From Isosphaeraceae bacterium (GTDB lineage Bacteria > Planctomycetota > Planctomycetia > Isosphaerales > Isosphaeraceae), in contig BPJS01000001.1 of the NCBI GenBank assembly GCA_026004735.1, forward strand, positions 2,987,641-3,051,640: a stretch of 64,000 nt of DNA, written 5' to 3'. The notes below the pieces were generated by a model. It searched no databases. It was not told the origin of the DNA and was given only the letters and a program-made list of their open reading frames with translations. Shown piece after piece: positions 48,278 through 60,469 of this stretch (position 1 is the stretch's first letter; each line of letters starts with the position of its first letter). Position numbers and translations under genes: made by a program.

Positions 48278-48964
48278 ATGCCCCCCATCCGCGCCATCAT
48301 CTTCGACTTCGGCAACGTCATCGCCTTCTTCGACTACGCCCACGCCTGCCAACGCCTAGCCACGCCCTTGGGCCTGACCGGCCCCCAACTCCTCGAACGC
48401 GCCCTCGCCGCCGGTCTGTCCGACCTGGTCCGGGACTTCGAGGTCGGCCGCATCGCCGAGGCCGACTTCTGCCGCCGCGCCTGCCAACTGGCCGGCCTCG
48501 ACCACCTCCACCCCCAAGAATTCGCCGCCGCCTGGTCCGATATCTTCACCCCCAACCCCCCCATCGCCTCCCTCATCCAACGCCTCGCCCAAGCCCAGAT
48601 CCCGCTCCTGCTCGGATCCAACACGAACCCCCTCCACGCCCGCCAATTCCGCCGCCAGTTCGCCAACCTGCTGGACCAGTTCGACCACCTGGTCCTCTCC
48701 TACGAAGTCGGCCACGCCAAACCCGACCCCGCCTTCTACCACGCCTGCATCCACTACGCTGGCGTCCCCCCAGCCTCCTGCCTGTTCATCGACGACCTCC
48801 CCGAAAACGTCGCCGGTGCCCAGGCCGCCGGCCTCCACGCCTGGCTCTACCGCGACCCCCTCCTCCCTCACCCTCCACCTCCAACAACTCGGCCTCCTCT
48901 CTCACCCCTAAAACTTGCCAAGACCTCTCGATTTCACCATCTTGCCGATTTGACTTCCCGCTAA
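48278..48964 (+). CDS. HAD-superfamily hydrolase (YihX-like), C-terminus altered by a C-run frameshift
   Basis: 228 residues as read. HAD motif I is IIFDFGNVIAFFD (the second aspartate replaced by Gly, as in YihX-like enzymes), motif II is LLLGSNTNP, motif III lysine is in GHAKPDPAFY, and motif IV is FIDDLPENV. These are small-phosphate-ester phosphatases. The last 35 residues read as Pro/Arg-rich nonsense. Dropping one C from the C5 run at 48856-48860 gives LTLHLQQLGLLSHP and a stop at 48909-48911, a natural HAD ending. So the true protein is probably about 210 residues. Confidence 0.85.
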   Translation: MPPIRAIIFDFGNVIAFFDYAHACQRLATPLGLTGPQLLERALAAGLSDLVRDFEVGRIAEADFCRRACQLAGLDHLHPQEFAAAWSDIFTPNPPIASLIQRLAQAQIPLLLGSNTNPLHARQFRRQFANLLDQFDHLVLSYEVGHAKPDPAFYHACIHYAGVPPASCLFIDDLPENVAGAQAAGLHAWLYRDPLLPHPPPPTTRPPLSPLKLAKTSRFHHLADLTSR

Positions 48965-49052
48965 GCCGCGCCAAACTTACCACGTCCCCCCCGCTGCCCT
49001 GCTCCCCACCCACCTCGACGCAACGGGACCTCGGCCTCGTGCCGAAAAGCAA

Positions 49053-49072
49053 CGATCCGAAAATTCGGATCG
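49053..49072. promoter_or_regulatory. Perfect 9-bp inverted repeat just upstream of a -35 element
   Basis: CGATCCGAA and its complement flank AA. It ends 7 nt before the TTGACA. It could be an operator, or a hairpin terminating the HAD gene whose likely true stop is at 48911. Confidence 0.4.
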
Positions 49073-49079
49073 CCCAGGC

Positions 49080-49107
49080 TTGACATCCCTTCCTTCACCC
49101 ATTTAGT
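49080..49107 (+). promoter_or_regulatory. Candidate sigma-70 type promoter
   Basis: A perfect -35 TTGACA and a -10 TTTAGT (four of six consensus positions) separated by 16 nt. Perfect -35 hexamers are rare in DNA of this composition. Next downstream gene on this strand is the giant protein at 49366. Confidence 0.4.
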
Positions 49108-49365
49108 GTTTGGTTGCACGCATGATTGGACGCATGAATGCAAGGGGTCGTCCGGGGACCTAGCACCTCCCGGCCGGTCTGGGGTTCAATCAGGACAGAT
49201 CAGGCCCTCTGGCCACGAACTTCGCTGTTCCAGGACTCTCCATCCCACTCGAGCTTCAGAGTACGTTCGACCCGCTCCGCCAGATTCGAGGCCGTCGGCC
49301 CTGCCAGTTCCGACGCCTTAGTTGAATAATGACGATCGGGTTCGAGACCGCGGGGGACTCTCTCA

Positions 49366-52300
49366 ATGGCCAGCCACAGCGAGAATCGTCGGGGTCGAGA
49401 TCGCGGACGCCGTGACGATCGCGCCGCCCGCCGCAAACGCGCCCTGCTAAACTTCGAGTCGCTCGAATCCCGTCAGTTGCTCTCCGGTCCCGGCCAGCCC
49501 GTTCCGGTCGTACCGCCTCCCGGCTGGCTGCCCGACGACATCGACCCCCGCGCCTTCGACGTCAAGAATGGAACCCTGGCCAACGCCGGCACTGACCTGA
49601 TCGAGGTCTACCGCCAATACGCCTGGTTCCGCCGCTCCGGACGCCCCCTCGATCAGTTCGTCCCCGCCAATCCCAACCTGATGTCCTCCAGCGGTCAGAT
49701 CGGCGTCCGCGTCAGCTTCCTCGGCGACGTCGACCTGATGGTCCAGAAGCTCAACGCCGACCTGGGCATGTTCACCGTGGCTCGGGATGCCCGCTTCGGC
49801 CTGATCGAAGGTTACATCAACCCCGACCAACTCGAACGCCTCGCCCGCTACCGGACCACCGTCAACGGCCAGCAGCTCGAGGTCATCTCCCTGGCCGCGA
49901 TGCGCAAGGCCATCTCACGCAGCCAAGGGGCCGCGACCAACCAGGCCGAGACCGTCTTCGGACTGCCCGGCGCGCTCAACTCCTTCCCCTCGATCGATCC
50001 CAATCGCGCTGGCGCCGGCATCACCGTCGGCGTCATCTCCACCTCCGTCAACCGCTTCCAGGGTGGCCTGGCCGACTCGATCAATAGCGGCGACCTGCCC
50101 CCCTTGAGCCGGATCAACGTCCTGCTCGACGGCCCGTCGACCGACGACGAAGGCCGCGCCATGATGGAGCTGATCTACGACCTCGCCCCCGGCGTCAACT
50201 TCGCCTACCACACCGGCATCACCGGCCAGCTTGCCTTCGCCCAGGGCATCCGCGCCCTCTCCGCCGCCGGCGCCCAGATCATCGTCGACGACATCGGCTA
50301 CGCCGACGAACCCTTCTACCAGCCCGGACCGATCGAGGCCGCCGCCAGCGAGGTCGTCCTCCAGCAAAACCGCATCTACCTGGCCGCCGCCGGCAACGAT
50401 AGCGACGCCGGCTTCGAGTCCCCATTCCGCTCCACCACCGCCACCCTCGCCGGTCGCACCGGCACCTTCATGGACTTCGACCCCGGGCCCGGCGTCCTCG
50501 CCGCCCTGCCCCTGGTCACCCGCGCCGCCAACACCTCCTTCACCTTCCAGTACGACCAGCCCTTCTTCACCACCGCCGGCGTCATCTCCGATATCGACGT
50601 CTTCATCCTCGACGCCAACGGCGCCATCGTCGCGTCCGGCACCTCCAACAATATCCAAACCCAACAGCCGATCGAATTCCTCACCATCCCCAACGCCGGC
50701 AACTACACCGTCGCCGTCTACGTCAATAGCGGCCCCGCCCCCGGCCGTATCATGTTCGCCGGCCTCGGACAGGGACCCTTCCTCGACTTCGACCAGCGGT
50801 TCGGCAACGCCGGCGGCATCACCTACCAGACCAACATCGGCCACGCCGGCGGTGTCGACGTCATCGGCGTCGGCGCTGTCGATTACCGCACCCCCGCCGT
50901 CAGCGCCGACTTCAGCTCCTTCGGACCTCGCACCCTCGTCTTCGACGCCGCCGGCAACCGCCTCCCCCAGGTCCGCCAACTCCAAACCCCCCAATTCTCC
51001 GCCCCCCAAAACACCGACACCACCTTCTTCATCCCCGGCAACGACGTCGACGGCACCGGCTTCCCCAACTTCAGCGGCACCTCCGCCGCCGCCCCCAACC
51101 TCGCCGGGCTGATCGCCATCATGCGCCAGCTCTCGCCCGGCATCAGCCAGACCGACGTCATCGCTGCCCTCAGATCGGCCGCCACACCCGTCAACAACAC
51201 GCCCCCTGGCGTCTGGAACGTCCAGGGCGGCTTCGGCGTCCCCCGCGCCCTGGCCGCGCTGACGGCCGTCGATAACCTCCGCGTCGTCTCCACCACTCCC
51301 GCCAACGGCGCCGTCCTGACCAGCGTCCTCACCCAGATCACCGTCCAGTTCAACAAGACCGTCAACCCCGCCACCCTCCAGGCCACCGACCTCAGCTTCA
51401 CCCAAACCCCCTCCGGCGTGACCGCCACACCCACCAGCGTCACCCTCCTGCCCGACGGCCGAACCGCCGTCTTCGCCATCTCCATCACCCGCCAGCCCGG
51501 TTCCAAGGCCAACGGCAACTACGCCTTCCGGCTCGCCGCCAACGCCGTCGGATCCACCGACGGCCGCTCCCTCGTCGAGTTCAACGGCTCGTTCCGTGTC
51601 TCCGACTTGATCAGCCCCCGCATCACCGGCGTCGACATCGCCGCCCGCACCATCCGCATCAGCTTCAGCGAGGCGATGGACCCGGCCACCATCACCTCCA
51701 CGACTGTCAAACTCACTCGCCGCGGCACCGCCTCCGACTTCGGCCAGACCGGCAACGTCATCATCAGCAACCTCCCCGGCTACTCCGTCCGCTGGGAACC
51801 GGCCACCAACAGCGCTCTGATCGACCTGACCCAGATCCCCCAGGATCAGCTCCCTAGCGACGACTACCAGATCCGCGTCGAAGACACCGTCACCGACCTC
51901 GTCGGCAACCGCCTCGACGGCGAATTCAACGGCTTCTTCCCCACCGGCAACGGCAGCCCCCTGCCCGGCGAAGATACCGACAACGACCCCTTCATCTTCA
52001 CCCTCACCGACGTCGTCCTCCGCGCTCCGATCATCCAGTTCGTCCAACTCCACCCCGACGACGACACCGGTGTCCGAGGCGACCAGAACACCAACGTCAC
52101 CCGTCCCCGCTTCGTCGGACGCGTCACCGCCCTCTTCCCCGGCACGGTCGCCGGCTTGCAGGTCGTTGCCCAGTTCAACGCCCTCCACGGCAACGCCTTC
52201 GACCTCCAACGCGGTCCCGACGGCCGCGGCTTCACCGTCCTGACCGGCATCGACGCCTCCACCACCACCAACGCCAACGGCGAATTCTCGTTCCAGGCCC

Positions 52301-55300
52301 CCGCCGACCTGCCCAACGGCTTCCTCGGCCTCCGCGTCATCGTCGTCGGCCAGCCCGATAGTCCCCCTCAGGCCGGTCTCTCCTCCCAGGTCGATGTCTC
52401 CTTCCGCGTCGATACCACCAACCCCGCCCTGACCATCACCAACGTCGCACCCAACCCCGATACCGGCGTTCCCCCCATCCCCACCCTCAACTCTCTCGAC
52501 GACGGCATCCAGATCGCCATCCAGGACCCCGTCCTGCCTGACCAACTCCCCAACCCCCTGGCCGTCCCCCTCCAGTTCCTCGTCCCGGCTCTCGACCCCG
52601 CCTCCGCCACCAACATCAGCAACTACCGCCTGCTCCGCATCGACCCGGCCACCGGCGCCACCCTCGAAGACCGCTCCAGCTTCATCACCGGCGCCGTCTA
52701 TACCGACAACACCGTCCCCCGCTCCACTCCCGCTGACCCCTTCACCGGCCGCATCGACCTCAGCTTCGCGCCCGGCCTGCCTGCCGGCCGCTACCGACTG
52801 ATCGCCCTCCGACCCTCCAGCTCCGCACCCGGCGTCACCGACGCCGCCGGCAACCCCATCGACGGCGACCCCGCCACCCCCGGCGCCCAGGACCTCGTCC
52901 TCACCTTCGACTTCCAACCCACCCCGACCTACATCACCAACATCCAGGCCATCAGCCCCGTCCCCAATAGCTCCGGCGCCACCGTCATCACCGGACCCCG
53001 CGAGTTCTACGAAATCCCCGTCCCCGGAACCACCGCCCGCGCTCCGGCTCCCCCCGAAAAATTCTGGATCGACTTCTCCGGACCTCTTTTCTCCAGCTCC
53101 GACCCCGACTTCTATAACGACCGCGTCCAACTGATCCGCTCGGCCAACTCCGCCGCCGCCCCCTCCGACGGCGACTTCGGCCTCGACCCCTTCTACTCTA
53201 GCGGCGGTCAATTCACCCGCGTCCCCGGCACCACCGTCCGCGTTATCAACTCCATCCTCGGCGCCACCTACGGCCAGCCCGGCTACCGCAACCGCCTCGA
53301 AATCTCCTTGCCCCCAGGCACCACCCTCCCCGCCGACAAATACCGCCTCTTCATCCCCAACACCATCGTCAACGGTCAAGACCTGCGGATCCTCGACCTC
53401 TTCGGCAACCAGATCGACGGCGAATTCCTCGGCAACCCCACCCCCTCCGGCGGCTGGGAAACCCTTCTGCCCACCGGCGCTTACCGCTCCGGCATCAGCG
53501 GCGACCTCGTCCCCGGCGGCTCCCTGGTCACCTCCTTCACCGTCGTCCCCAACGGCAACGTCATCTTCGCCCGCCCCGACTACTTCGACGACCCATTCCT
53601 GACCAGCGACGACCCCGACGGCAGCTTCGAAAAACCCTTCCCCGCCCTCGCCCCCGAAGCCCTACCCAACGCCGCCAACGGCGGCAACCTCAACTCCGCC
53701 GCCAACTTCGGCACCGGCTTCAACCCCAACCTGGACCTCAACGGCAACGGCCGCTTCGACCGCTCCGCCTTCTTCGCCGCCTCCCAACGCTCCAGCCTCG
53801 GACCGGTCGTCGTCGTCGCCCTCCCCGCCCAACCCGGCGACCCCCAGGCCCGCACCTTCGTCCTCCAACGGCCCAACCAGGCCGCCATCGGCCAGCCCAC
53901 CATCCCCGACGGCAGCGCCAGCGTCCCCTTCAACACCCTGCTCGTCTTCCAGCCCGGCTCCGTCCTCAAGATGCGCGATGCCTCCCTCTACGTCCAAAAC
54001 CAGGGCAGCGCCATCCAGCTCCGCGGCGGACCCAACCCCAACCAGCACGTCATCGTCACCTCCTACCTCGACGACTCCGTCGCCGGCGACACCAACCGCG
54101 ACAACCCCCTCGGTCTGCCCGGCGTCGGCGCCACCCCCCCGCGCCGGCGACTTCGGCGGCATCGTCCTCCGCAACTTCGACGACACCTCCCTCGGCGGCC
54201 GACCCATCCCCGTCACCCCAGGTCCCGACGACCCCGCACGACCCCAGGTCGACGGCCGCACCCAACTCGGCATCTCCGGCGCCGACGACACGCTCTCCTA
54301 CTTCAACTTCGCCCAACTCCGCTACGGCGGCGGCACCGTCCCCCAAACCCTCGGCTTCCGCTTCGACGCCATCACCCTCTTCAACAGCCGGCCCGCTATC
54401 ACCAACGTCCGCATCGACGGCGGCCAAATCGGCACCGCCAGCCCCGGCCCCGGCTCCCAGGCCGGCATCTCCGTCGATATGGACTCCCTCCGCGAGGACA
54501 CCTTCTCCCGCGGACCCCTCGTCCGCCGCACCGAAGTCCGCAACACCAGCATCAACGGCATCTACGTCCGCGCCGAACTCAACGGCGCCATCCAACCCAC
54601 CGACGCCATCCGCTACCCCAACAACCCCAACTCCCTCGGCGGCGACCAGAACTACACCTTCGACGACCCCCTGCCCTACATCTTCGTCGCCCGCATGGTC
54701 GTCGGCTCCCGCTTCGTCCACAACAGCGGCCTCGGCCAAACCGGCTACGGTCCCCGGGTCTACGTCCAGCCCGGCATGATCCTCAAGTTCCAACGCGGCG
54801 CCGCCATCGACGTCATCAACTCCAACTCCAGCATCAACGTCGGCGACCGCACCTACATCAACCAGTTCGACCTCAACCCCTCGTTCGCTCCCACCGACCC
54901 CGACTTCGTCCCCCAAAAGGTCGGCGACGCCCGCGTCATCTTCACCTCCTTCTTCGACGACAACGCCACCACCTTCTTCGTCGACCCCTTCACCGGTAAC
55001 CGCACCACCATCGTCCCCCCCATCGACTCCGACAACGGCGGCTCCGCCAACCAACCCACACCCGGCAACGTCCCCACCCCCGCCCGCTGGGGCAGCGTCC
55101 TCGTCAACTCCGGCGCCGTCGCCGTCATCGACGAGGCCGACTTCCGCTACGGCGGCGGCACCGTCAACGTCCAAAACGGCACGATCCCCGCTCGCCAGGT
55201 CCTCTCCTTCCCCAACGCCGGCGGCCTCAGCCGATTCGGCATCACCACCGGCGCCCTTGGCACCCGTGCCTACATCACCAACAACACGTTCAACGATAAC

Positions 55301-58300
55301 CAGGACGCCGCCGTCGCCATCGACGCCAACGGCCTGCTCGCCTCCGACCCCCTCCGCCCCCTCCAGTCCGGCAACCCCTTCTTCCGCGGCAACGTCTTCG
55401 TCGGCAACGACCTCAACGGCATCGAGGTCTTCGGCACCCCTCAAAATCGCGCCGGCAACACCGCCATCGGCTACCCCGCCAACCTCACCGTCGATTCGAT
55501 CTGGGACGATACCGACGTCCCCTGGATCCTCCGCACCACGATCGTCCTCGGTGGCGCCGGCACCTTCTTCAGCCCCTTGCCCGGCACCCCCGGCAGCTAC
55601 ACCAACCAGCTCCGCCCCCATAACTCCCTGACCCTCCAGAGCAACCTCCCCGACACCTTGCTCGCCGACGGCTCCCGCATCGGCCGACCCGGCGAATCGC
55701 TCCTTGTCAAACTCCTCAATGACCCGACCGTCCCCCCCATCGGCACCGCCGAGGACGGCATGCCCTCCGGCGACCCCCAGGCCGACAGCCGCGGCGGCGC
55801 CGGCTTCCTGGTCGGCATCGACGACGGCAGCGACGACGATCCCGACCTCGGCAACCTCATCGACCCCGGCGTTTTCTCCCAGATCCGCATCCTCGGCGTC
55901 CCCGGCAACGAAACCACCGGCCAGCAGCGCGTCCCCGTCATCCTGACCTCGCTCCGCGACGACTCCGTCGGCAAAACCGTCCGCGGGGTCACCATGACCC
56001 AGGGCATCTCCCCGGCCGCCCTGGCCGCCTTCGGCTACCAGGGCACCACGCCCCAGGCCGGCGACGGCGGCATCATCGGCTTCGGCGCCAACTCGCTCTT
56101 CGACTACAACCTCTACGACCTCCGCGACGGCAACGTCATCGACAACGCCGACATCCGCTTCATGACCCGCGTCGAGGTCCAGGGCGGCGGCCTTTCCTAC
56201 TCCATCGAAGAATCCGCCACCCGGGGCCAAAACCTCGGCCTCGGCGGTGCCCGCTTCCAGTACAACATGGGCCGCGCCATCACCTTCTCCAACAACAATT
56301 TCAGCGACTTTAGCCAGGTCGGCGTCATCGCCCACCCCTCCGGCGTCAACCAGATCCACTTCCTCAGCCAGCCCCCCGACGGTCAGCCCCCCCTGGATCG
56401 CGGCACCCTCCGCGGTTCGGCCGTCGTCCTGAACATGGTCAACAACACCCTGGCCAACATGCCCACCGGCGTTCGCATCAACAGCGAAACGACCAACAAC
56501 GACCAGGGCCAGACCCCCTACCAGGCCGTCTTCCTCCACAACACCTTCGACAACGTCGCCGTCGGCATCCACACCCAGGCCCCCGACGACAACGGCGAAA
56601 ACTCCCTCTCCCACGTCCACTTCTACGCTCTCAACAACATCTTCTCCAACGTCTCCGACACCGCCGTCCGCACCGTCGGCATGGCCACCGGCAGCCAGCT
56701 CTTCTACAACCTCTTCTCCAACGTCGCCAACCCGATCGACAACCAGGGCACCGCCTACGTCCGCGCTCCGTTCAACGCCCAGCCCATCTTCGGTAACCCC
56801 AGCTTCCGCGACCCCGACTCCGGCGACTTCGCCCTCACCGAACTGTCCGACGCCATCGACGCCTCAATCTCCGAAATCCAGCAGTCGGTCCTCGGCAACG
56901 CCCTGTTCCCCATCGCCGACCAAAGCCCCACCGCCATCGTCGGCGTCCGCAACACCCGCGGCCGCAGCAACCCCTTCGGCGGTCTCGGCTCCAGCTCCCC
57001 CGGCGACATCATCACCCTGCCCGGCCTGCCCGCCGAACTCCGCGGCTTCTTCGACCAGATGGTTCCCGTCGCCCCCGGAACCCCCAACTCCCTGGCCGGC
57101 TTCTCCGGCTCACGCGTCGCCTACCTGCCCATCCAAGGCGAACGCGACCAGGCCGGCTTCCTCCGCCAGGACGACCCCGGCCGCGCCAACGTCGGCTTCG
57201 GCAGCCGTCCCTTCTTCGATGTCGGCGCCTTCGAATACCGTGAACTGTTCCCCCCCTCGGTCACCGACGTCCTAGCCGTCCTGCCCAACTCCGGCGACCC
57301 CCAAAACCCCCTCGTCACCACCATCTACGTCCCCAACGGCGTCGGCGGCACCAACGTCACCCCGCGCGAAATCCGCATCCGCCTCAACCAACGCATCGAC
57401 CCAACCACCGTCAACAACTTCACCGTCCTGCTCCAATCCTCCGGCGGCGACGGCATCTTCGGCAACGGCAACAATTCCCAGGACCGCTTCATCCCCCTCT
57501 CCGGCAAACTCTCCTACGACGAAACCACCGACACGATCATCGTCGGCCTGGCCTCCCTCGGCCTCGCCCTCGAAAACGACCTCTACCGCATCACCCTCCG
57601 CGGCCAGGGCAGCGACGTCATCCGCAACACCATCGGCCTGGCCCTCGACGGCGAAAACACCGTCGGATCCCGTCCCGACGGCGCCCAACTCCCCCTGCCC
57701 TCCGGCAACGGCATCCCCGGCGGTGACTTCTTCGTCACCTTCTCCGTCGACACCCATCCTCCCGCCATTGTCCCCGGCTCCCTCCAACTGATCTCCCAAA
57801 ACGACCTCCGTCCCAACGACAACATCACCAACGTCAACACCCCCACCTTCTCCGGATCCATCACCGACATCCCGCCCCCGCTCAACCCCCTCGTCAACCA
57901 GGTCGTCGTCGTCGACGTCGACACCAACGGCGACGGCACCTTCGACCGCCTCAACGCCGGCACCGCCACCACCGACGCCAACGGCAACTTCGTCCTCACC
58001 ATCAACCAGCCCCTACCCGACTCACCCTACAACGTCGGCCCCGACGGCATCCTCGGCACCGCCGACGACTCCGGCTACAGCGTCGCCCGCTTCCGCATCA
58101 CCGACCCCAACGGCAACCCCTCCGACCCCAACGACCCCAACGCCCTCTTCCCCTTCATCGTCGATACCCGCTCCCCCGTCGTCACCTCCGCCTCCCCGCC
58201 GAGCACTCAGGCCATCACCGCACCCGGCGGCCGCGTCGATATCACCCTCGACGTCGACGAAAACCTCATGCCCGAGTCCGTCACCGCCGACTCCATCCGC

Positions 58301-60251
58301 GTCATCCGCTCCGGCGGCGACGGCGTCTTCGGCGACGGCAACGACGTCGCCGTCCCCGTCGACCCCAACTCCATCCGCATCGAATACCTCCGCACCGGCC
58401 CCAAAGGCCCCATCCGCCTCCGCTTCTCCATCACCGGCGTCAACGCCAACGACGTCTACCGCGTCACCCTCCAGACCGACTCCGCTGCCGTCACCGACCT
58501 GGCCGGCAACCCCGTCGCCAACGCCACCGGCGGCGACTTCGTCTACGACATCACCGTCCTCGACCCCACTCTCTCCCGCGTCATCTACGTCGCACCCGGC
58601 GGCAGCCCCTCCCCCACCGGCGACCGCACCGCTCCCTACGCCACCATCTCTGCCGGCCTGGCCGTCGCCAACATCGGTGATACCGTCGCCGTCATCGGCG
58701 GCACCGCCACCTCCCCCGCCGTCACCTACCGCGAGTCGATCACCCTCAAATCCCTGGTCCAGGTCGTCTCCGCCGACCCCGCCAGCTTCGGGTCCAACAT
58801 CATCCCCGGCCTGGCCCTCAAGACCGTCATTGCCTCGCCGCTTACCGGACCCAACCCCGTCACCGTCCGCGCCAGCAACCTCGTCAGCCTACCCGGATTC
58901 CCCACCCGCCTCAGCGGTTTCTCCATCGCCTCCCCGCTGACCAACAACTCCGCCGCCGGCCCAATCCTCTCCGGTTCCACCGGCGTCCTCATCGACAACT
59001 CCGAAATCTACGTCGACCGCAACATCATCCTCACCTCCGGCATCGGCGTCCTCATCCAGACCGCCGGTCTGTCCCGCGCCCCCCAACTCGGCAACAACCT
59101 GATCGTCGGCAACATCACCGGCGTCCGCTTGAGCGACCTCAACGGCACCACCATCGGCTTCTCCACCGGCCGACCCACCCAACTGCTCAACAACACCTTC
59201 GCCTACAACACCAACGCCCTCGAGGTCCGCAGCGACGCCGCCACCGGCGACCCCACCTCCGACATCCTCGGCCGCGCCTACAACAACATCTTCTGGCAAA
59301 GCGGCCAGCGCACCATCCTCCACCAGGGATTCGCCATCTCCGCCTCCCACCCCGGACGGCTCGACGTCCGCGGCAACCTCTTCTCCGCCAACGGCCCCAG
59401 CCTCTCCAGCCCCGCCGACGACACCGAGAACGTCGGCGGCGGATTCAACCCCGCCCTGCTCTCCCCCGGCGTCCCCGACCCCCTCGGCAACACCACCGGC
59501 GACCCCGCTTTCGTGTCCCCGCTCGACCCCCGTCCCGAAGGCAACGGCCCCGGCAACTTCTTCCTCGGCGCCAACTACGACCTCACCTCCGCCTCCGCCG
59601 CCATCGACAACGCCATCCAGGCCTTCGCCACCCCCTCCGACGCCCGCTACCGCGGCCGCTTCGACGTCCCCAACCGCGGCTTCGCCGGACCAGCCGACAT
59701 CGGCGCCTACGAGTTCAACGGCATCGGCGGCATCGGCTCCGGCACCTCGCGCAGCCCCGGCAGCTTCGCCGTCCGTCCCATCAATACCCGCGGACTCCGC
59801 ATGGGCCCCGGCGCCACCCAGGTCGTCGTCACCCCCCTCCTCCATCGTCGTCCGCTTCGCCACCAACATCAACCGCGCCTCGGTCCAGGCTTCCGACCTG
59901 CTCCTCTCCGGCACCGGCCTCGACCCCATCGATCCCGCCCGGCCCGTCTCCATCACCTGGATCAACAACCGCACCGTCCGCTTCAACCTCGCCGGACGGT
60001 TCAACCCCGGTGGCCGCCTCCAGGTCGATATCGCCCCGGCCGCCATCCGCAACACCAACCGCACCGCCGCTCCGGCCATCTCCCAGGCCCTCACCGCTCC
60101 TGCCAATAGCAACCCCGTCGTCGTCCGCGTCAACCAGACCCGCCGGCCCGCCCAGCGCCGCCCGGCTCCCACCGCCCCGCCCCGGCCCCGCGCCCAGTTC
60201 ACAAACCTGCTCAACCGCCTCCAAGGCCCCAGGACGGCCGCCGGCCGCTGA
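49366..60251 (+). CDS. Giant surface protein: protease-like, Ig-like and beta-helix domains; two C-run frameshifts
   Basis: About 3,630 residues if one C is removed from each of the runs at 54134-54140 and 59832-59837; the halves then join as GVGATPRAGDFGG-type and VVVTPSSIVVRF readings. A basic N-terminus with LESRQLLS (about 33-40) matches the planctomycete extracellular signal motif. A subtilase/sedolisin-like fold (about 215-640) has S573 in FSGTSAAAP. Next are Ig-like SbsA-type domains (about 645-850 and others to 1,500), a large parallel beta-helix region (about 1,600-2,600), more Ig-like domains (2,630-3,060), a DUF1565-like beta-helix (YVAPGGSPSPTGDRTAPYATISAGL, about 3,070-3,450) and a last Ig-like domain with a basic tail. 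It probably acts on or anchors at the cell surface. As given, the frame is broken twice. Confidence 0.8.
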
Positions 60252-60321
60252 CCAAAACGGCCCCCACTCCGTACGTAAACCCAAGCCTCCACTTCCCACC
60301 AAATCCACCCCCCCCCCCCAC

Positions 60322-60358
60322 GGCGGCCTCGGCGGACCAATCACCCCCCGAGGCCGCC
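60322..60358 (+). terminator. Terminator hairpin after the giant gene
   Basis: A perfect 11-bp stem (60322-60332 with 60348-60358) around a 15-nt loop, 70 nt after the stop of the giant gene. It is preceded by a run of twelve C (60308-60319). No T-tract follows. Confidence 0.6.
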
Positions 60359-60469
60359 TCCGCGTTCCTGCTCCCGCTGCTCGGTTCCCGGCTTCCCACC
60401 CAGCCCGCCGTCGGTCACAATCAACGGACTGCTTGTTGAACCTTCCTCCCGACGCGGACGCTCATCCCC

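Larger units (their letters stand above)
48965..49365 (+). promoter_or_regulatory. Leader and promoter region of the giant surface protein
   Basis: About 400 nt without a convincing gene. It contains a 20-nt dyad (49053-49072), a TTGACA at 49080-49085 with a TTTAGT 16 nt later (49102-49107), and two direct repeats ACGCATGA (49118-49125 and 49130-49137). The untranslated leader from there would be about 255 nt. Confidence 0.45.

Noticed and set aside
49100..49205. tRNA-like segment with GGTTCAATC
   Set aside because: No matching acceptor, D or anticodon stems can be drawn around it.
54134..54140. Programmed ribosomal frameshift in the giant gene
   Set aside because: No slippery heptamer with a following pseudoknot or stem was evident, and unrelated genes show the same kind of C-run change, so tract-length error or variation is simpler.
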